The notes: generated from the letters alone by a model not told the origin. Counted from the first letter of the stretch, positions 36,101-47,880 are shown. The stretch is DNA of 64,000 bases from Archegozetes longisetosus (GCA_018873245.2 JAEMBT020000003.1:10363843-10427842), one strand, 5' to 3'. A program made the numbers and translations.

Positions 36101-39100
36101 ATAATCTTATGATAATTAACACGTGTAAAATGCAAATCCATTCAACTATTTTTCAATTGAATGAAAAGTGATTTTTATTTTGAGTCTATTCAGTTCAATA
36201 TATCAATTTTTTACTAGAATATTTCTGCATATCTATATTTGAATTTTATTAATTAGTTAGTGTTTATGTAATCTATCTGTAAACTACGTCTGAATTAAGT
36301 TTTATTGAACCAAACAAAGGGAAAAATGATCATTTTTCAAAATTATATTCAAATCGATTGTTTAGAATTAACATCAATAATCTCCTCGATAACCAGAATT
36401 TTCATTAGCGAATAATTAGTCTATAAAATGAAATGTCTATGAAGTGAAATGTCTATGAAGTGGGATGTCTATAAAGTGGAATGTCTATAAAGTGGATTTC
36501 TATAAAGTGGGTGTCTACAAAGTGGATTTCTATAAAATGGATGTCTATAAACTGGGAAGACACCTTTAAAACAGACCAAAATAGCTAAGGATTAGAGCAG
36601 GAAACCTCTTTGTTTTCGCGTCCACTTCCGCCAAATAAATGCTAGGACTAAGGATTATTTGATGGCAAGTTTTCCAGTTTGAGCCTGACCCTCTCCTGCC
36701 ACAATATTTTAATGCAAATGTATATTAAAAGTGTCTCTTGGAGAGTCAAATCTATGACATTTTTGATTGCCATTTAGTGTACATATATAAGCAATGTGAA
36801 GTTTAAATAATTGATTTTCATCAAAATTTCAAGAAATAGCTAAAACTCAATGAATATTTTACGGCAGAAGTCCATCAAATTGCATAAAATTGATTTCGAT
36901 GAACAAAATTTTCGTCAGTGTATTACTCTTTTGACGAAACAAATCAGTTATAAATGAGAGAACAATCGATTGAATATGCATAAAGTACATAATTATATAT
37001 TTGTTCGTCTCTATAGACAAAAAATATTTGACTGTAACAGTTAGAGGCTGTCATTAACGTAAATTGTTTTTTAATCTATTAAGCCAATCATAAGTATGAT
37101 ACCAGTTCAACTGTCTATAGAAATTTTGTTTCAATTTAACAGTTTGATCGTAATTTGATCGTAATTTGATCGTAATTTGATCGTCCCCTAACAGGATTGG
37201 AATCACATATCTTATAGGATTAGTCAGTAATTATCTGCAATTGAGTCTAATTATAATGAAGACAATCATTAACTGACTCTAGCATTGTTATGTATTCAAT
37301 CTTAAAAGTAATTTCAACTTGGTTCTGGTCGAAACTACTTGCGTCAAATTTCCGAAGTCACTTCAAACAAAAATCATTACAAATGGTTTTGAATATAAGC
37401 TGTCAAGTTTTCAAAGATAAGATAAACCCACTTATTATAGGTTGAACTCTATTTCATAATCGGAATTAAAATGCGTAAAACGAAAGCTTTGAAAGAAAAA
37501 TATTGAAAGTAGATCTAAACTATGAGTCGTATGGATAAGTCCCTAATCGTTGCTATAAAATATGTATTTCATAGTAATATTGACTGATAGTAAATACCTA
37601 TTACTAATGGTTTGTAAGTTTATTTCTAGGGAGTTATACTGCTTTATAATACATTCAAAAAGTTAATGATTGACGGTAGCAACTAGAGGTGATACGTCGT
37701 GATAGCACGTTTTTCATCATATAAGAACTTATTGAATATTCAATACGACAACAAAATTTAGAAATCAAATTCAAAAAAATTGATGCGCATCATAGACAAA
37801 TTGATAAAGCAATAGACTTTACTGTCACACTCGAGGATTAAGTTTTCAAGTCTACACTCAATTTTTTCTGAGTCACTTTCTTCGAAAGATTGACAAATTT
37901 TCTCTTTGATTCAAGAATCTGAGCAGACACGAGTAGGAGTTGAAAAATAATCATACTTAAACAACTAACTTCATATACTGTAAATCCAATATACTCCTAA
38001 TGGGAAAGCTCACTTCTAGATTTGACAAGTTTTGAATCATATGATTCAAGAGTATGTGACAGGTTATTAGTCGACAAATTTAGTTTGTTTGTTTTGCCAT
38101 AGGGTTTATCATTATTTTTATTGCTATAAAATGACTCCGGCAGCTCATCAAATGGAAAGCAAACAAATACAGTGACCATCGTCTATAAGCTTTCAGTTGC
38201 AATAAAGAATTGGTGCGTAAATTAATAAAACACAATCAAATTAAGCCTTATGGTCAATGTGATGAGAACGTTCATATCTTCTATTATAACTGTTTGAATT
38301 GTTACAAAAATAATCTACCAGTAATTAAAACTTGTAGTCATACTTAAAATTAACATAAGTAGAAATGATTCATTTTTCTCTATATTAAAAGTATTTTAAA
38401 ATTCGAATCATATGTCAATTTGACATTTGAGGTTCCAGGTCATATTTAATTGAGTCAGTTCAGAGTCGCAGCTCAAAAGTTATCAATTCAAATTTCTATA
38501 CAATCGTTTGATTGAAATTATTATTGAAATTGTAAAATATGTTTTTAACATGAAGAGAAAATGAACGACTAATTAATATTGATTTTATGCGTGACTTACA
38601 AATCTTTATAATAAGTAGTTAGTTTCGCAAAGATTCAATAGTGATAACAGAAGATGAAAATGTCAACATATATCTTATCACATTAGCTATTAAGTTGAGT
38701 TACATGGCTTTTCTGTCAGCTTCTGCTAGTAACTGCAAGTCAGTCTCAAATATCAGTTTCATAGATTTCTACTTTGGCTCATTGCTAACACAACTGTTAG
38801 GTTCACTACAAAAGTAAACATAATCTTATATTGCGTCCAAATTGTTTGCAACTATACATTCTATATTACACTAGAAAATTTGTGATACTTTATAAAACTT
38901 CGAACAACTAATAAATGTAAGGGGACTAAGTTGAGTGGCAGTCTTAGAAGAAAAGGCCAAATCTGAAGCTCTTTTAATAAGACTTAAGCTATAGTAGAAC
39001 AACAGTATGATTTCATTTTGAGCGCTATGCATTCAAAGTGTTTCCCAGACCAACGTAAAAAAGATTGCAAATGAATATTTATTTTTATCTCTTAGTCTTA

Positions 39101-40249
39101 AATCGTCAAATCAGTCCCTTAGCCCTTGTTAAATGTTTCGCGAAAATGATTGTCATGTTTTTGTTAACAAACATTCTAGTTTTGTCACGAATATGACATA
39201 TTTATTGAGAAAAGTGTTTCTTTCCGTGTCTTATAATTTAATATTAGAGAATATACTAGCTTTCAACACAAATGTCAAAGATAATCAAGTTAAAGAATAT
39301 TTTTGAAAAAGTAGATCTTTTAATTTTAGTTTGATATAAACAAAAACCAGAATGAGTGGCCTAACTCTAAAGCATTTTAATGTTCAAATTAAATCAAAAG
39401 TTTTAATAAAATGAGTTTTGAGCTGAATATTCAGTAATCTCTAAGAAATTAGATCATTCTTCTCAAAATACGGCATTACTAAATGAGAACGTGCTCAGCA
39501 ATATAATCTATGAGTTAGTCAATGCGTACAAAGTCTATTCATCAAATAAAGCCTATTTTTAAGATTTCTTGAGGTAATTTTGAATACTATACTGATCCAG
39601 AAATCGTCTCATATAGTGCAACAACTTATTCAAAGATCTTGAACGTAACACAAGCTAGACTCAAAGTTAGAAACAATAAAAACATGATTTCCTATTTAAT
39701 TACAAAAATAAACTAATCTTTTCAACTTATTCTTATCATGAGCTACAAAAATATATTTAAAAATTTCTACTCCTTATCCGCTATTGTCGAACACAAAAGG
39801 TTTTTATTGAAGAAATAGTTTGTGATTAAGAAAATTTAATTTGAATACCTATCAAACCCAATAGCAGTTAAAGTCCAAACCGAAACGAAGACAGAGCATA
39901 ACTGAGCAAATTGGACGACAGGACATAATCCGGGTGGAAATATCCATCTGCCGAGCATGAATCCAGTATATGTGAATGGTATTGAGAATGTAGCCATCGT
40001 TATATCCGAAACTGATAAGTTGATCAAAAATTTCCAAAGTTCTGAGGACATGCGATCACCTTTTAATAGAACTATTATAGTTATTATATTAAATCCAAGA
40101 GATATGAATGCAGTCGTTGAATACAATATTATAAGCATGACTTGATAGGGCCAGAAATCCAGAGCTTCCAGTGGTGGCAAATCGGAACTTGAATTATTAT
40201 TTGAAGAATTAATTGTTATATTGTTGTTGATATACCAAATCGGATCCAT
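24120..40249 (-). CDS. Rhodopsin-family neuropeptide-type GPCR, 3 exons over 16 kb
   Basis: Minus-strand exons 40249-39849, 29220-28869 and 24428-24120 join in frame to 353 aa. The receptor should couple peptide binding at the cell surface to G proteins. Seen: an Asn-rich N terminus with sequons (NIT, NSS); seven membrane segments; a disulfide pair from LCPVV at the top of TM3 and YYDCREEW in the second loop; DRYFAIVYP, with the intron splitting the R codon at 134; PGNPDRNRDE in the third loop; KVIKML followed by FALCWLP in TM6; and HSLVNPIVY (313-317) in TM7. The PGN..RDE loop and the KVIKML/CWLP segment recall luqin/RYamide-, NPY- and tachykinin-type receptors, but the ligand cannot be named. 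The start is the first ATG in frame. The C tail is short (about 36 residues). Introns are about 4.4 and 10.6 kb, far longer than in the neighbouring genes, and the larger one is filled with transposon remains. Confidence 0.9.
24429..28868. other. GPCR intron 2 contents
   Basis: About 4.4 kb, mostly featureless. A stop-free minus-strand stretch at about 25829-26005 (containing WKEDNAKNILSCQSKQ) looks protein-like but was not identified. No clear terminal repeats were seen. Confidence 0.35.
27052..27258 (-). other. Possible alternative terminal exon of the GPCR
   Basis: Within the second intron a TTTTAG|GTG acceptor opens a phase-0 frame of 68 codons (VSISIFALNDLFFSICCS, then a polar tail rich in Ser, Asn and Lys). 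Exon 2 ends in phase 0, so splicing here would end the receptor after TM5. There is no homology to support it, and chance is likely. Confidence 0.2.
32620..32685. repeat. Short imperfect hairpin
   Basis: CTTACCTAGCCAAACTT at the left pairs with AAGTTTAGGTTAGGTAAGG at the right around a loop of about 25 nt. It may be a worn small MITE or a solo stem. No RNA family was recognised. Confidence 0.4.
33321..33790 (+). mobile_element. hAT transposase C-terminal relic
   Basis: A continuous reading gives LEKQRALLSETLAIISKFE and LVYQKFREVLDKISG, then, after one stop, TLKIIYKLLKGEN and YVTVTQYDVERFFS, then HKNTLRTNKL. The ..T..DVER.FS..K..LR.N. motif is the hAT dimerisation helix of BED-finger elements related to the relic at 41430-43010. 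At least three stops break it. The repeated TGCAT/ATGCATA words downstream may belong to its terminus. It lies in the sense opposite to the host receptor gene. Confidence 0.75.
35691..36771. mobile_element. Outer inverted-repeat element (same family as 45650-46773)
   Basis: Left arm 35691-35800 (GACAATAAAAAGTACCATAG) and right arm about 36715-36771 are imperfect inverted copies. The same arms bound the element at 45650-46773, so it is a family. This copy is interrupted by the younger foldback at 35863-36564. Confidence 0.65.
35855..36572. mobile_element. Foldback element with tandem-repeat arms and exact 8-bp target duplication
   Basis: Element 35863-36564 (702 bp) begins GGTTATACCCCGATTG and ends in a diverged inverse. 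Exact duplication TTTAAAAC lies at 35855-35862 and 36565-36572. Each arm holds several copies of a unit of about 16 bp (TATAGACATTCCACTT), in opposite orientation on the two sides. There is no transposase. It is nested in the older element 35691-36771. Confidence 0.85.
37145..37183. repeat. Tandem repeat, 11-bp unit, about 3.5 copies
   Basis: GATCGTAATTT repeated head to tail with no visible mismatch. Perfect copies suggest recent expansion. Confidence 0.85.
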
Positions 40250-40640
40250 TTTCACAGTTTAGCTTAGAATAAAAGTTTCTTCTGTTTTCTCTGAAAAAGT
40301 TTTCTCTTCACATACTTGTGATATTTCGGTTAGCTTAAAACAGCTCCGAATATATAAGTTCCTTCTCTTATCGATTAAAATGAAGTCAAAATGTTATTAT
40401 TTGTGAACCTATTTACAGGTTCAATTCTTTGAGCCACTTGTTCTTATCAGTTTTTCATCTAATTTTCTGACAATTCACTATTTGTTGAAGATATTGAATT
40501 AGTTCTACCTTTTGCGCTCTAACTTGTTGTATGAGTCTCTCTTCTCAAACTTCCTATATATCTCTCACTCTCTCCACACACGCACTCGAAGAACATAAGA
40601 TCGATAAATAGTCAGTCCGAAAGCCAGCGCGCACTCAGAC
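40250..40640 (-). promoter_or_regulatory. Putative promoter / 5' UTR region of the GPCR
   Basis: Immediately upstream of the receptor ATG. On the minus strand it contains a GA-rich stretch (near 40555-40590: GTGTGTGGAGAGAGTGAGAG), like GAGA-type promoter-proximal sequence. This is inference from position and composition only. Confidence 0.3.
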
Positions 40641-41429
40641 AATGCATGACCTGATACAATAGAGAACTGTTATATATTTAGCTTGTTATGATAGTACAGG
40701 ATTCTTGATAATGCGCAAAATCATTATACAGGAAAACAATTAAGCTATTAATGAAATTTTTTCAATGGTATTTTTTCCGGCTTCACAAAAATATCAATTC
40801 CGACTCTCAATAAGGGAAACAAAGAGAAAAATATAGAGAATCAGTTTCAATTTGGTTGAGTAAATACTTATGCAAAACTCTATTCTCATGCTAGAAATTT
40901 AAATTTTATTTCTGTGAAGCAAAAGCTATAGTCAGAGTTTCCAATAAAAATGATTTCATCCTCATATTGAATCGGGACACAAGCCATACATCTGAGGCCT
41001 CCAAAGGATAAGATTTCGAAACATGACTTTTCCTTTCTTGAAATCGATCCCATTCTCCGATCATATGACTTATATAAGACTTTCAGAACGAAAAAAACAT
41101 ATATTACAGTCCGATCCCAAATATAAAAACTCACCGGTACATCAAAATCTTGTTGCCATAATCTGAATATAAGAAAAAATTTAACTCAAGTTTTTGAAAT
41201 TTTTTGCAATTAATAAGCACTATGATTGTTTGTATGATTTGAGCTTATCTCCAATTACTATAAACAGGAAATTCGGTGTAGAAATTTTGCCTAAAGGGGA
41301 ATCATTCGGTGTTTCAAAACCCAAAAAATGGTGCAAAAAAGGTGAAAAAAAATTCTAAGTTTTATTGGTAATCAGTGAAAATTAAGTATAAAAGCAATAC
41401 AAGACTAGTCAAAATGTTCATTATTGACT
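40641..41429. other. Mostly empty; unassigned minus-strand open frame
   Basis: An 82-codon minus-strand frame at 40886-41134 contains GGLRCMACVPIQYEDEIIFI, faintly like one kelch blade. A good donor (CCG|GTGAGT) lies just before it on that strand at about 41132-41137. No neighbouring exon is convincing, so no gene is called. Confidence 0.25.
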
Positions 41430-43010
41430 ATATTCAATAGTATTCAACCTTTTCATATTACTAACGGTAACGTTTGAACGAATTTCTTGTATTCTTTTGA
41501 GTCTCGCGGAAGATCTTTCAATGTTTACTGCGACTATAGTGCAAACGCTGTTTTTAGTTTGAAATCAAAGCCCTTTTCATCTCGAGTGAAAGATGTTAGG
41601 TCTTTATTATTACTCAAAACTTTTTCCAATTTGCTGAAAGCTGCTCCTGATAACTCACTTTTGATATCATCTATTATTTTTAATTGATCTTTCATTCTGA
41701 GTAAAGGATTTTCAAGTTTGGTTATAGCTTTTGTCAGAGGTCTATATTCGGAAGTTTCGATCAGCTTTTGTCGTATTTCATTTTTATCAATCATTTCTTT
41801 AACTGTTAAAATGAAACGACTGTTTCCTTTCAAATTTTTAACGGAATCATCGATTTTTTCAAAGCTTTCAGCATAAAGAAACACGTATTTAACCGTGTAC
41901 CCCATCGGGTTATCACTGGTTTTGGAGGTTATTTAACGCCTGTTTGATGTGTTAATAATTTTGATCGCTCCGGAGACTTAGACAACACTAGTCTTAAACT
42001 TGAGATGAGTTTATCGATATTTTTGTTACTACTTCTGACTTCATCAGCAACTCTATGCAACCCATGAACTAAGCAAGTGATGTGATGGAGATCTGAGAAC
42101 AAATTCAACCTTTTCAAATCCTTAAAGAAGGCTTTCATATTAGGAGCCGCATCTGTTAAAACTAAATCTTATCGAATCTATTTTGTTCAGCCACAGGACC
42201 CTCAAGCTATCCATTACTGTTTGAGAAATACTTGTAGTTAAACTCAAATTGTTGGGTATTTCAATCGATGATAAAAGAATAGAATCAGATTTTTCCTCGT
42301 ATAGTACTACAGAGCCTTTCTCATTGTAAGCCACATTTTGGCTATTTTTAACTTTCTGATTGATAATTTTCTTTCAATTAAATGTATATGTAAACCAATA
42401 TAAAAGAAGTGAAAGTGCACAATAAACAAAATCACATATGCAATAATGAACATTATAATTATTACTATTTTTAAACTTTGCCACTTTAAATACTTACTGT
42501 ATTTTTATATGCGGCGGACTATAAGAAAAGTTCTATACTACCATTCCATTCATAGTACTTCGACTGTGACTCAGTCGTTTCATCGACAATCGGATATATC
42601 GTATTATTATTAACTTTGTTTCGAATTCTAATTTTAATCTCTGTATATAATTGTTGAATGAATTTCTTCCTGATCATACTTTCGTTAGGTATCAGTTGAC
42701 CTAAAACTCGTTGAAACAGCGCTTTCAAATGTTTGTTACTCAATTTATACAAAGGAATGATGCTTTAAGAAAAGCGAATACAGTTGTTTTAATTTTCTGT
42801 TTAGTTGTTCATTGAGGTTCAAATGATTGAAGAATAGTTGATTGACGACTAGGTATATTTTTGTTTTCAAAAAGCTTCTATAAGTGTCACTTTCTTTGTG
42901 ATCTTTCAATCGACTACTTCAATGCTTTGAGTCATACTTAAACGCAAACATTGCATACTTCACACTTCAATATTTTTCCATCACTTGAGAACTCTTTGTT
43001 AAGTTTCCCA
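41430..43010 (-). mobile_element. hAT transposase relic, BED finger to dimerisation domain
   Basis: Reading leftward: a BED-finger start (SSDGKILKCEVCN, near 42985-42950); core segments at 42752-42519 (YPIVDETTESQSKYY), 42334-42140, 42138-41929 (LHHITCLVHGLHRVADEV, the hAT C-H-x-H region) and 41905-41534; then VNIERSSARLKRIQEIRSN and VTVSNMKRL in the next frame down to about 41430, the dimerisation domain. The domain order of a whole transposase survives, but at least five frame breaks or stops divide it. Terminal repeats were not fixed. Confidence 0.85.
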
Positions 43011-43439
43011 ACATTTCTCAATATTATATCTGATATTGATTTTGGCATTTCAAGAACTAGGTCTTGATCACAGTTTGATAGTCACAAAATTAAGACTATA
43101 AACATCAATAACTTTTTAAAATCATATCAGACGTTATAACACATGACTTAGTTATTGAAAGTTCTTTCAAAGGATTTTCTACAAATGACTTACCTAAAAA
43201 TTAAATCATTTATAGCTATTTCGAGATAGAGAAACTTCACAAGTTATTGAAAAAGGTGTGAAAAGGGATGAAAACAGTGATCCAGTGATAAAAAACTTGT
43301 GAATGGAAGACTTCCACTATGTGATTCTAACTCATATTTAACCTAGAGCTCGATATCTATACTCAGAAAAAGGTGCTACCGGTGATTTTCCGGTTCTTAT
43401 CAATTACTACAAAATTACCTAAATAAGAGAAATTAAAGC

Positions 43440-43680
43440 GAAAGTTAAAGAAAAACTTTCCGAAATTTTAGTTTCAATTGACGGTTGCCATAGTAGGTAC
43501 ACTGATAATGTCATACTTTAATGAGAAACCCATTGCTATAATCAGATTTAGATAAAACTTTTGTTACCATAATCCGAACTCCACATTATAGACCTATGAA
43601 GCAGCCGATGCTTTGAAAATTTGTTGCCATGATTCAAGTTCGCTATAATCGAAGTCGCATAGTGATGAAACTTGAATAAA
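43440..43680. repeat. Dispersed repeat with TTGTTGCCATAATC words
   Basis: Variants of TTGTTGCCATAATCTGAACT occur here four or five times, and again near 41150 and 48255-48350. A longer stretch (AAAACTT...GAAGCAGCC.GTG.TTTGAAAAT) aligns directly between 43555-43650 and 48253-48345. It is probably a transposon terminus with subterminal repeats; the family is unknown. Confidence 0.5.
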
Positions 43681-44556
43681 TCGAAATGATGAACCATCAA
43701 TACTCAGGTTACATAAGATTCTGTGCATTTCATATTACTCTTCATCCTATATAAGAAGTTCATTGTTATTATCCGCCTATTAGTTGAGATATAGTTTGGA
43801 TATGATAAAGTTCTATCAATACGTATATTTCAATACTTATATTCCGATAATTTTAGAATTTAAATAAAATTTTGTCAAAGATCTGGACTTTCAAACGATT
43901 GAAATTTTAAGATTTCTTCAGTCAAAATAATGATGATAGAAAATGTGACTTATTTGGTCATAAATTTTAGCAAATAAAGGCATTGAATTACTGGAAGGTA
44001 GATGGTACCGACGCTACTGAGGGCCAGAGGGGCCATAGCCTTTCCAAAAATCCTTGAGAATGATGTTTTTTAAATCAATTTTACTTTAAAGCTTATATTA
44101 CTCATGGTGTTTCATTGGTCTATTCTTGATTGACCCGAGTTTGATTTAATCAAATCTGACTTGACCCAAGAGTTTTTAACCCAAAGAAGATATAACCTTA
44201 TGTTTATTTAATCTAGTGTTATAAGAGAAGAGTAAAGATTGAAGCTCTTGTCAAATACTATTGCATTGCAAATCCATCAAGTAGGAAAAAATCGTATAAA
44301 TCATAAAAATAGAAAAGTATTAAATGATTAGATCAAAGTAAAGTAAAACAAAGTCTCAATTCATAATTAAGTCATGAAAATCTATGATCGTCGACGCATT
44401 TGGTGACCACATGCGTCCGTAAAGTCAATGATATTAATGTTATTATTTTCGAATCTTTCTCTGAGTGTTGTGAGATTTTGGCGAACGTCACGATATTCTT
44501 TCTTAGGTTTATTGCACTGTTACCCAAAAGCAGCAAATCGGAGCTCAAACTCATTA

Positions 44557-44772
44557 TCATTTTGAGCATCTTGAAAGATTGTTATCATGACCTAACATAA
44601 ATGAGAACTTTGTCATTCGTAACTGCTCTCTCATCACATCCCTCATAGTTATAAATCCAATAGCCCTTCCATTCGACTTTCTTTCCTTAATTTTTAAAAC
44701 ATACCCACCAATTACTGGCTGCTCGTGGCTTCTTGAAGTTTTAATCCATTGTATTTCATTCACCTCAATCAA
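44557..44772 (-). pseudogene. FLYWCH-type zinc-finger-like fragment
   Basis: The open frame reads IQWIKTSRSHEQPVIGGYVL, then KIKERKSNGRA. This follows the start of FLYWCH domains (S.RG...LV..GY.Y.......G), which occur in MULE-type transposases and a few host regulators. The second half with the Cys/His ligands is not recognisable in frame. A further open stretch lies at 44569-44372. Probably a transposon remnant. Confidence 0.4.
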
Positions 44773-45139
44773 AAGTATTCAATAATTATTTTAAAAGTGC
44801 AAATAAATGTGTTATAAATGTGACAATATTTTGATACGTGTATATACACGCATAATCAGTCATTGAAAATTATTTATAGTGTGATATTGGGTCAAAATGA
44901 ACTTTCATTTTTGTCATTTTAGGTGAAATGATCATTGGGTTAAAACAGAAAAAGTTTGGGTCAAAAACTTCTTGGATCAAATTGGAATCGGGTCCTTGCG
45001 GGGTCACTGTTTTTATTTAGTTATTGGGGTGTGCAGTTCGAATAACCTAATCGTTTTCTATAGAGAAATATGATATATACAACTGTTAAAATTTCACTAT
45101 AAAGTAAAAGAAACGTAAAATAATTGAGTCAATGCTTGA

Positions 45140-47880
45140 GAAAAGTTGCTGACTATCCAATACAGTAATAAAAAATCTCAAGTCAATAATAACCTGTATA
45201 TACTGTCAAAACCAATAGTAAAGTACAGTTGTATCAGAATAAATTCTACAAGTCAATTATTGATAGTTTAAAAAATGCTTATCCATTAGAAAACATGGAA
45301 TATGTAATATCAGAGAAATAAAATTTTTCGAAAGTTCAATCACAGCCACAACTTTGAATGCGAATAAGTCAGTTATTAACTAATATGTAAAAAATGACTA
45401 ACAAAAGAAGTATTTTTTCACTTGACAATCAGCTATTTAGCATAAAATCATTTGAAATTATGCAATCAAGTAGAAGTTAATTGTTTATAGAGAAAATTTT
45501 TATTTGCTTTAAGTTAATTCACTTTTTAAGTTGAAATTTAATCTATTTTTAGTTAACTTTCTTTCACTGGTAAAATTTATCCTGCCATAACTGTACATTT
45601 TTAAGATAAGTACTTTGTCAATTACAAGGATTTTTTATCAGGAGCTGTGTACTCAAAGACAATAAAGTCTCATAGACTTGACCCTTTAAAAGACTTTCTT
45701 GCATTATGAATGCTTTTGAAAGTTTTCAAATTTTTAACAGGCTGTTTTACATGCAATTAATGTCATCATTGACTGAAAGTCGGCGAATAATCAGATGAAT
45801 CAACGAAAAAGCATAATTTATTGAAGCATAAGGTAGTTATTAAAGTTCAATAAGTTATGCTTTATTTTTTTGATAATTTATCGACTTTCAATCAATAATG
45901 ACACTATTCAAGACGTTAGTCTGAATAGCCTCTGTTTCTCTGCTAAGATCCATAAAGGACTTAACTAATACGAAAATTTCCTTATGATTAATAATGAAAC
46001 CATTAGTAAAATAATCAGAGATTCATTATTAATGCTTGTCGGAAAATATCTTTAAAACTAATTATTCACTGATAAAATCCTATTTTTCTAAAAGTCTGAT
46101 CCATTAACTTGTTAAAACTTTAGCGAAAACAATTTATTCTATTTTGCATAAGTTTTATTTTTTATAACAAAAAATGAAGAGCTTAACACAATCTTCAATA
46201 GATCATTAATCTTACGATTCGTTTGAACTAATTGTTTCATTTGACTGTCCTTTTAGTCAGATTTCGCTGTCCAAAGATTGGATTTCTCAAGAATTTAATG
46301 CAATAATTGCAAGAACAATTAAATATAAGAGTTTGTCTTCTGGAAGCAATTATTTTTCCCGAATGTGCAAAATACTGATTCCCTTTCAAAGCATCCTTAA
46401 TATTTTCAAATTTTTTTCCTTTAAGTTTTCATTTTCGTTCATAAAATAATTTGATTTATGTTTTCAGAATAAACTTTGCTTTATGAAAATCAATATTTAT
46501 TTTGCAAAAACGCATTAATTATTACTAAAACATTAGAGATGAACGTTAGAAAAAATTTGGCTATAATGACTGAATTTCAAACCTAAAGGTTTAAACTTTT
46601 CCTGGAAGTCCTTTGAGTTTTCTAACCTTTAAAGAGAGGCTACTCTTCGGCTAACGTACTGGATTGTATGTAAAACAATCGGTTAAAAATTTGAAAACTT
46701 TCTAAAGCATTTATAATGCAAGAAAGTGTCTTTTAAAGGGTCAAATCTATGGAATATTTATTGTCTTTGAGTATATTTATAGCTAAATTATAATAATTAT
46801 TTGCGATTGATTAGGATAAGCGTTGAATGAGTGCGAATCATGTTCCAACTTATTTACCGCAATAATAAACTATAGTAAGAAAAGTTTCTCATCGTTCAAT
46901 TTTCCTTTTAAGCTGAAAGTAGGGCTATTGATCAGATTTGCAGTTTTGGACTATTCTTTCATAATATCAATATAATGGTGATATTCATACCTTAATACTT
47001 GAGGGAAATTCCCTGTATTTGTGTTTCAATAGTTCAGTCCAATTTACATTTATTTAAGGTAAACTTATATTAATGTTTTCTAATTAATCATAAGCGCTTT
47101 ATGATCGATTATACTTATCAATCGATCATAATTAACTACTAATCAATATTTACAGCTTGTTTCTTTGAAATATGTTGGGAAAAGTCCGGAAATGATGCGT
47201 AAGGGTGAGTTTTTTGAGAGCAAAGTTATAAAATTGTCAGAAACAATATTAGGTGATAAAATATGCTTTGCTTCACTCACGATTCTTTGATAAGAAAATT
47301 TTAAAAAAGGTTAAAATGACTCAAAACGTTTATGAAGTTATTGATAAAAACGAAGGTCCAACTAAGTATTCTGCTCAATTTTTGTTAATTGTTGTTAAAT
47401 AAACAAACTTCGACGTGACTATTAGTAATAAAAAGATTTTTGTTGTGATAAAAGTTTTTGGACTATTAAATTATAAGCAAAAATATTAAACTTCTATTAC
47501 ATGAAAATCCCTTTAATTTTGATTTGGACGTATCACTCATAGTTCCGGATTTAAGCATATTCCAAGGAAACAAGCTGTACATGACCAATACTTCTGTTAT
47601 AGTAATGTACTAAAGCTGAGTAATACTCAATAATTGTTATCTCAATCAAATATGTAATGGTCAAACGCTTTCATCTTATAAAGCAAATAAAATCATTTCA
47701 AGCCTTTTATTTCATCTTAAAACTGTAAAGAATTTCCCTCAAGCATTAAGGCTGAATATATAGTCTAAACAGCTGACTAATTAAAGTGATATACAGTCAA
47801 GTATATATTTAAGTAATAATGTACTCTACTTTTAGTTTTGACAGTGTATATTTAAGCGATTGGATAGTATTGTTGCAAAT
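45140..47880. mobile_element. Outer inverted-repeat element, about 2.7 kb, hosting a nested element
   Basis: The left arm (GACTATCCAATA near 45151, and ACTGTCAAAACCAATAGTAA near 45203) faces inverted matches near 47865 and 47830. The left arm carries an extra stretch of about 45 bp. No transposase was found. The element 45650-46773 lies within it. Confidence 0.5.
45650..46773. mobile_element. Inverted-repeat element, 1.1 kb, nested
   Basis: Arms of about 110 bp: ACTCAAAGACAATAAA at 45651 and its inverse ending at 46773, including matching GACCCTTTAAAAGAC blocks. Inside the left part, 45763-45905 is a second palindrome (CATTGACTGAAAGTCG against its inverse). It shares its arms with 35691-36771. 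There is no coding capacity. Confidence 0.75.

Larger units (their letters stand above)
29221..39848. other. GPCR intron 1, about 10.6 kb, transposon-rich
   Basis: It holds hAT remains (33321-33790), a foldback within a foldback (35691-36771) and a short tandem repeat (37145-37183). The rest (29221-32600, 34000-35690 and 37190-39848) shows only unassigned short open frames, for example 34498-34710 (+) and 37997-38179 (-). Confidence 0.5.
43011..45139. other. Decayed repeat-rich DNA
   Basis: Contains copies of a TTGTTGCCATAATCTGAA word (43440-43680) and a FLYWCH-like fragment (44557-44772). No host gene was recognised. Confidence 0.4.

Noticed and set aside
37997-38179. 60-codon ATG-to-stop frame on the minus strand within GPCR intron 1
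   Set aside because: It splits no receptor domain, has no recognisable homology and is not needed for the receptor, which is complete without it.
40886-41134. Kelch-like minus-strand frame
   Set aside because: Only one weak blade-like stretch and no flanking blades; recorded as unassigned rather than called a gene.
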